Below the pieces are notes generated by a model. The model had not been told where the DNA came from, searched no databases, and saw only the letters and a program-made list of their open reading frames with translations. The position numbers and the translations under genes are program-made. A DNA stretch of 17,175 bases from Erysipelothrix sp. (GTDB lineage Bacteria > Bacillota_I > Bacilli_A > Erysipelotrichales > Erysipelotrichaceae). Positions 13,755 through 17,175 of the stretch are shown piece after piece. The stretch's first letter is position 1; every line of letters begins with the position of its first letter. The DNA lies in NCBI GenBank assembly GCA_012511085.1, contig JAAZGU010000060.1, positions 1 through 17,175 of the forward strand, in the 5' to 3' direction.

Positions 13755-14723
13755 TTGCATGTTTCTTTTAGACGTCCATTGTTAATGCTTGTCTTTACCC
13801 TTTTGTTTTTTGTTTCATTATCCATTGGGGTTTCCAATGTTTCACTTACACATTTATTAAGTTGGGATGCCAAGAGTTGGCATGTCATCCTCACCAGCCG
13901 CCTGCCGCGTACCATAGCCATTGTGCTCTCGGCAAGTGGTTTAAGTGTTGCCGGACTCATCATGCAGTCGATTGGGCAAAATAATTTCATTTCGCCCTCC
14001 ATCATTGGCTCCAGTGATGCGGCATTGCTAGGGGTACTGGTTGCCTTTTTATGGTTAGGGCAGGCCCCAATGCTCATTAAGTTGTCACTCGCTTTTGGCT
14101 TCGCCTTAGTAAGTAGCCTCATCTTCATGAACTTGTTACAAAAAATAAAATTAAAAGACACCATTTACGTGCCCTTGATGGGCATGATGTATGGCTCCAT
14201 CATTGGTGCCTTGAGTACTTTCATTGCGCATCGTTTTGATGCCTTGCAGGTCTTAAGTTCCATCAACCTTGGCAGCTACGCCAACATCACCAGTGGTCGC
14301 TATGAGCTCTTGTGGATTATCATCATCCCGCTGCTTGGTGCTTATGTGTATGCCTCGGCCTTTAGCTTGGCGCGTTTAGGCAGTGATTTTGCGATTAACT
14401 TGGGTGTCAACTACAAGCGCATTGTCTTGATTGGTTTGATTATTGTCGCAATTGTGGCCGCCGCCACCTACGTCATTGTCGGTCCGCTGCCGTTTGTGGG
14501 ACTTGTGATTCCCAACATCATCAGCATGCTTTACGGTGATAATTTGAAACGTTCGATTTTGGATTTAATTTTATTTGGTTCCATCTATGTGCTTTTTAAC
14601 GACATCTTAAGCCGCCTCATTATTTTCCCTTATGAAATTTCTGTAAGCTTTATGATGGGTATTACCGGATCCTTGATCTTTATTTACCTCATCTTAAAAC
14701 GAGGCCGCTATGCGCAGACTTAA
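13755..14723 (+). CDS. yclN: Siderophore ABC importer permease (FecCD/YclN type)
   Basis: A 322-residue polytopic membrane protein of the FecCD (BtuC-like) family, first permease of a type II importer. Markers are 'RLPRTIAIVLSASGLSVAGLIMQ' (49-71, broken here only by family variation), 'NNFISPSIIGSSDAA' (76-90) and the ATPase-coupling segment 'GPLPFVGLVIPNIIS' near residue 245. The start is taken as TTG 13755: AAAGGTGG lies nine bases upstream, the protein length fits, and the nearest ATG (13759) is out of frame. It heads a four-gene operon in the order of Bacillus yclNOPQ (petrobactin uptake); the gene name rests on that order and on similarity of the ATPase. Its 3' end overlaps the next gene by 14 bases. 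Confidence 0.9.
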   Translation: MHVSFRRPLLMLVFTLLFFVSLSIGVSNVSLTHLLSWDAKSWHVILTSRLPRTIAIVLSASGLSVAGLIMQSIGQNNFISPSIIGSSDAALLGVLVAFLWLGQAPMLIKLSLAFGFALVSSLIFMNLLQKIKLKDTIYVPLMGMMYGSIIGALSTFIAHRFDALQVLSSINLGSYANITSGRYELLWIIIIPLLGAYVYASAFSLARLGSDFAINLGVNYKRIVLIGLIIVAIVAAATYVIVGPLPFVGLVIPNIISMLYGDNLKRSILDLILFGSIYVLFNDILSRLIIFPYEISVSFMMGITGSLIFIYLILKRGRYAQT

Positions 14724-15690
14724 ACTCAAGCACCCGAAAACCATCATTGTGGGGTTGACCTTACTTGTGATGATTATGTATGTGTTTGTCTGGTATTTCA
14801 CCCATGGCTATGAAAGCGTGTCTCAGGCTGTCTTTGTACGCATCACGACACGGCGCACCATGCACTTAATTGCCATGGTCATCAGCGCCACCCTCATTGC
14901 GTTAAGCAGCCTCACCTTTCAAACCATTACCCACAACCGTATTTTAACGCCCAGCATCTTAGGGTTTGACAGCATCTTTCTGGCGGTACAAACCTTGTTG
15001 ATTTATTTTTTAAGCAGTCAATCGCTTTTAATCAGCAACCCTCTTATTAATTTCATGGTTACCAGTCTCATGATGATTATCATCAGTGTCGGCATCTACC
15101 AACCGCTCTTGCGGCGCTTTGAAAACAACCTGGCTTTGTTGTTGCTGTTTGGCATCATCGTGGCGACGGGGCTGCGAAGTTTCATCAGCTTTGTGCAAAC
15201 GATGCTCGATCCCAACGAGTTTCAATCCTTAGCCATGCTCAGTAACGTCACCATCAACAACATGAATCTTAACTTAATCGGAATCATCAGTCCCTTGATG
15301 GTCGTGATTATCGTCTTGTTTGCCCGCTTGCATCATGACTTTGATGTCATGGCTCTGGGCCGTTCCCATGCGATTGGCTTGGGCTTGCATTACGATCGCC
15401 TGCAAAGCTATGCCTTGATTCTAATTTCGCTGTCAATGGCGATTGCGACCGCGCTGGTGGGCCCCCTGTCCTTTTTAGGACTCATGGCCATCAACGCATC
15501 GCGGGAGCTCTTAAAAACCTTCAAACATGGCAGTTTGATGGTGTTTGGGAGTTTGGTTGGCGTTATCTTGTTGGTGGGTGGCCAACTGATTGTGGAACTT
15601 ACCGGATTTGTGAGTTCCGTAAGTGTGTTTATTAATTTATTTGGAGGAGTGTACATCTTGTACTTGATTATAAAGGAGAGTTATTTATGA
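14710..15690 (+). CDS. yclO: Siderophore ABC importer permease (FecCD/YclO type)
   Basis: A 326-residue polytopic membrane protein, second permease of the importer. 'RRTMHLIAMVISATLIALSS' (about 48-67), 'HNRILTPSILGFDSIFLA' (about 76-93) and the coupling segment 'GPLSFLGLMAINASRELLK' (about 254-272) are in the family order. The coupling segment has 'MAINASREL' where FecCD proteins usually have 'xxPHxxR', the YclO/FatC form. ATG 14710 lies inside the end of the first permease gene with GAGG five bases before it, so the two are translationally coupled. It ends in an ATGA overlap with the ATPase gene. It should form a heterodimer with the first permease. Confidence 0.9.
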   Translation: MRRLKLKHPKTIIVGLTLLVMIMYVFVWYFTHGYESVSQAVFVRITTRRTMHLIAMVISATLIALSSLTFQTITHNRILTPSILGFDSIFLAVQTLLIYFLSSQSLLISNPLINFMVTSLMMIIISVGIYQPLLRRFENNLALLLLFGIIVATGLRSFISFVQTMLDPNEFQSLAMLSNVTINNMNLNLIGIISPLMVVIIVLFARLHHDFDVMALGRSHAIGLGLHYDRLQSYALILISLSMAIATALVGPLSFLGLMAINASRELLKTFKHGSLMVFGSLVGVILLVGGQLIVELTGFVSSVSVFINLFGGVYILYLIIKESYL

Positions 15691-16472
15691 TTCGCATCTC
15701 GAAGCTATCCCAAGCCTATGGGGAAAAAACCATTCTAAAAGATATTAATCTTAACATTCAAGACCATAAGATTACCGCCTTAATCGGTGCAAACGGTGCC
15801 GGTAAATCAACCTTAGTCGGTGTGATTTCACGGCTGCTTAAACCACTGGCGGGTGAGATTTTTATTGATGATATCGACATTGCGACCTTATCATCCACTG
15901 AAATCGCAAAGAAATTGAGTGTCTTAAAACAATCCAACCCTGTGAACGTGAATTTGAATGTGCGGGATTTGGTTGCTTTTGGCCGTTATCCTCATTCCAA
16001 GGGCTTTCTCAAAACCAAAGACCACCAAAAAATCAACGAAGCCTTAGCCTTCATGGATCTGGAAGCCATTGAAAATCAAGCCCTGCACCAATTAAGTGGT
16101 GGGCAGCGTCAACGGGCCTTCATCGCTATGATTTTAGCGCAAGACAGCGATTATATCTTTTTGGATGAACCACTCAATAACTTAGACATGCGTTACGCGG
16201 TCGAGATGATGACCATCCTCGAACGCCTCGTAAAAGAACTCAAGAAAACCGTGGTCGTTGTCATTCATGACATCAACATTGCGGCGGCCTTTGCCAATCA
16301 TATCGTCGCCATGAAAGATGGCACGATCGCCTATGAGGGCGATGTGGATGAAATCATTGATAAAGGCGTGCTTGACCATGTCTTTGATCATGATTTCTGC
16401 ATCCAATGTGTCAACGGTCAAAAGATTTGTTTATATAAAACGCCAGAAGGCATTCAAAGGACGCTGGTATGA
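15687..16472 (+). CDS. yclP: Siderophore ABC importer ATPase (YclP type)
   Basis: A 261-residue cytoplasmic ATPase that powers the importer. All motifs are intact: Walker A 'GANGAGKST' (34-42), Q-loop around Gln82 in 'VLKQSN', signature 'LSGGQRQR' (136-143), Walker B 'IFLDEP' (157-162), D-loop 'NNLD' and switch His194 ('VVVIHDINIA'). The stretch 'AFIAMILAQDSDYIFLDEP' and 'LSVLKQSN' closely resemble Bacillus YclP as I recall it. The start overlaps the preceding stop (ATGA), with AAAGGAG ahead of it; the end overlaps the lipoprotein gene the same way. Two C-terminal cysteines (Cys238, Cys241) are present with no known role. Confidence 0.95.
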   Translation: MIRISKLSQAYGEKTILKDINLNIQDHKITALIGANGAGKSTLVGVISRLLKPLAGEIFIDDIDIATLSSTEIAKKLSVLKQSNPVNVNLNVRDLVAFGRYPHSKGFLKTKDHQKINEALAFMDLEAIENQALHQLSGGQRQRAFIAMILAQDSDYIFLDEPLNNLDMRYAVEMMTILERLVKELKKTVVVVIHDINIAAAFANHIVAMKDGTIAYEGDVDEIIDKGVLDHVFDHDFCIQCVNGQKICLYKTPEGIQRTLV

Positions 16473-17175
16473 GACGTTTATTGATTCTACTAAGCGCGGT
16501 TTTGTTGCTCAGTGCTTGTCAGCCGGTGTCACAAGCTCCACTTCATCATGAAACAATCAGCATCACAGATAGCTTCGGCAGCCGTCAGGTTCAAGTTAAC
16601 CCCAAACGGGTCGCCATCTTTAGCATGGACATCCTTGATATCATCGACACCATCGGTTTGGAGCACTTTGAAATCGACTTGTTGGGCTTACCCCAAGAAA
16701 GTGTGCCCGCTAATTTAAAGCAATACAAGGACAAGGCTTATAAAAATGTTGGCACCTTGTTTGAAGTCAATTACGATGCTATGGATCTCTTTGATCCACA
16801 ACTCATTATTTTAAGTGGGCGCTTGTTGCCTTTGGCAAAGGAGCTACAAAGCAAATACCCTGATGCGGACATCCTGGATGTGAGCTTACCTGATTATTCT
16901 TTAAAAAATGGTTTAGTTCAAAACGTGAATAACCTCGCTCAGATTTTTCCGCAAGTCAGCGAACGGTTGCATGCCAACCTGGAAGTCATCCTGCAAGCGA
17001 TGGCTGACATCGCCCACCACACCCAGGAGATTGAAGCACTCTTTTTACTGGTGAATGCCAATACCATCTCCTACTACGGGCCCAAGGGCCGCTTTGGAGT
17101 TGTCTACAATGAATTCAACTACACACCCGCCGATCACAAGGACGATGAAGGCGGTACCCATGGTAAGAGTGTTTC
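16469..17175 (+). CDS. yclQ: Siderophore-binding lipoprotein (YclQ type), C-terminus outside window
   Basis: About 235 residues are visible before the window edge. Residues 1-17 are a lipoprotein signal, MRRLLILLSAVLLLSAC, with lipobox LSAC and lipidated Cys17, so it is anchored outside the membrane. 'ISITDSFGSRQVQVNPKRVAIFSMDILDIIDTIG' begins the FhuD/FepB-type periplasmic-binding fold, and 'LFDPQLIILSGR' follows as the family pattern. 'LVNANTISYYGPKGRFGVVYNEF' recurs in YclQ/FatB binding proteins. It captures the ferric siderophore and hands it to the permease pair. The start is the ATGA overlap with the ATPase gene; no strong binding site is visible, so coupling is expected. The stop is not in the window. 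Confidence 0.92.
   Translation, partial: MRRLLILLSAVLLLSACQPVSQAPLHHETISITDSFGSRQVQVNPKRVAIFSMDILDIIDTIGLEHFEIDLLGLPQESVPANLKQYKDKAYKNVGTLFEVNYDAMDLFDPQLIILSGRLLPLAKELQSKYPDADILDVSLPDYSLKNGLVQNVNNLAQIFPQVSERLHANLEVILQAMADIAHHTQEIEALFLLVNANTISYYGPKGRFGVVYNEFNYTPADHKDDEGGTHGKSV

Noticed and set aside
13649..14164. 171-codon minus-strand ORF over the start of the first permease
   Set aside because: It is antisense to a conserved FecCD permease and to its promoter; no family resemblance.

Overview
The window looks like chromosome of a low-GC Gram-positive bacterium (Bacillota, or a related walled or acholeplasma-like lineage). The grounds are AGGAGG-type ribosome binding sites, TATAAT promoters, a tRNA-Trp T-box leader, TrpP, PlsY, a YclNOPQ-type siderophore importer and a secreted MSCRAMM-like protein. 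TGA is used as a stop in several tightly coupled genes (marR, plsY, the second permease, the siderophore ATPase), so the code is standard and not the Mycoplasma code. No species can be named from the sequence. I see no insertion sequence, CRISPR array, tRNA, rRNA or phage gene.

Left part (1-7020), mostly short transcription units on the minus strand: the start of a secreted adhesin-like protein cut by the window edge, an AraC-family regulator, and a PfpI-type DJ-1 protein with its own terminator. A plus-strand tryptophan transporter gene (trpP) follows, controlled by a complete Trp-specific T-box. It converges on plsY (phospholipid synthesis). A divergent plus-strand pair encodes an unknown 87-residue protein and a membrane-anchored double zinc ribbon protein. 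A minus-strand set follows: ribokinase, then a DUF2238/YjdF membrane protein translationally coupled to a second DJ-1 protein.

Right part (7173-17175), all on the plus strand: asnA (ammonia-dependent asparagine synthetase); a marR regulator with an operator-like palindrome over its promoter, co-transcribed with the two halves of a heterodimeric ABC exporter; an MhqO-type glyoxalase/ring-cleaving dioxygenase with its own promoter and terminator; and a siderophore ABC importer in the order permease-permease-ATPase-lipoprotein, the last gene cut by the window edge.

Functionally this is a housekeeping and accessory region: amino-acid supply (trpP, asnA), lipid synthesis (plsY), sugar or nucleoside salvage (rbsK), iron uptake, and stress functions (two DJ-1 proteins, an MhqO-like protein, a MarR-controlled exporter). 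I found no clear novel multi-gene system. The least explained pieces are the 87-residue protein plus zinc-ribbon pair at 3936-4708, the CxxC-containing linker insert in the second exporter subunit, and several unassigned operator-like palindromes.
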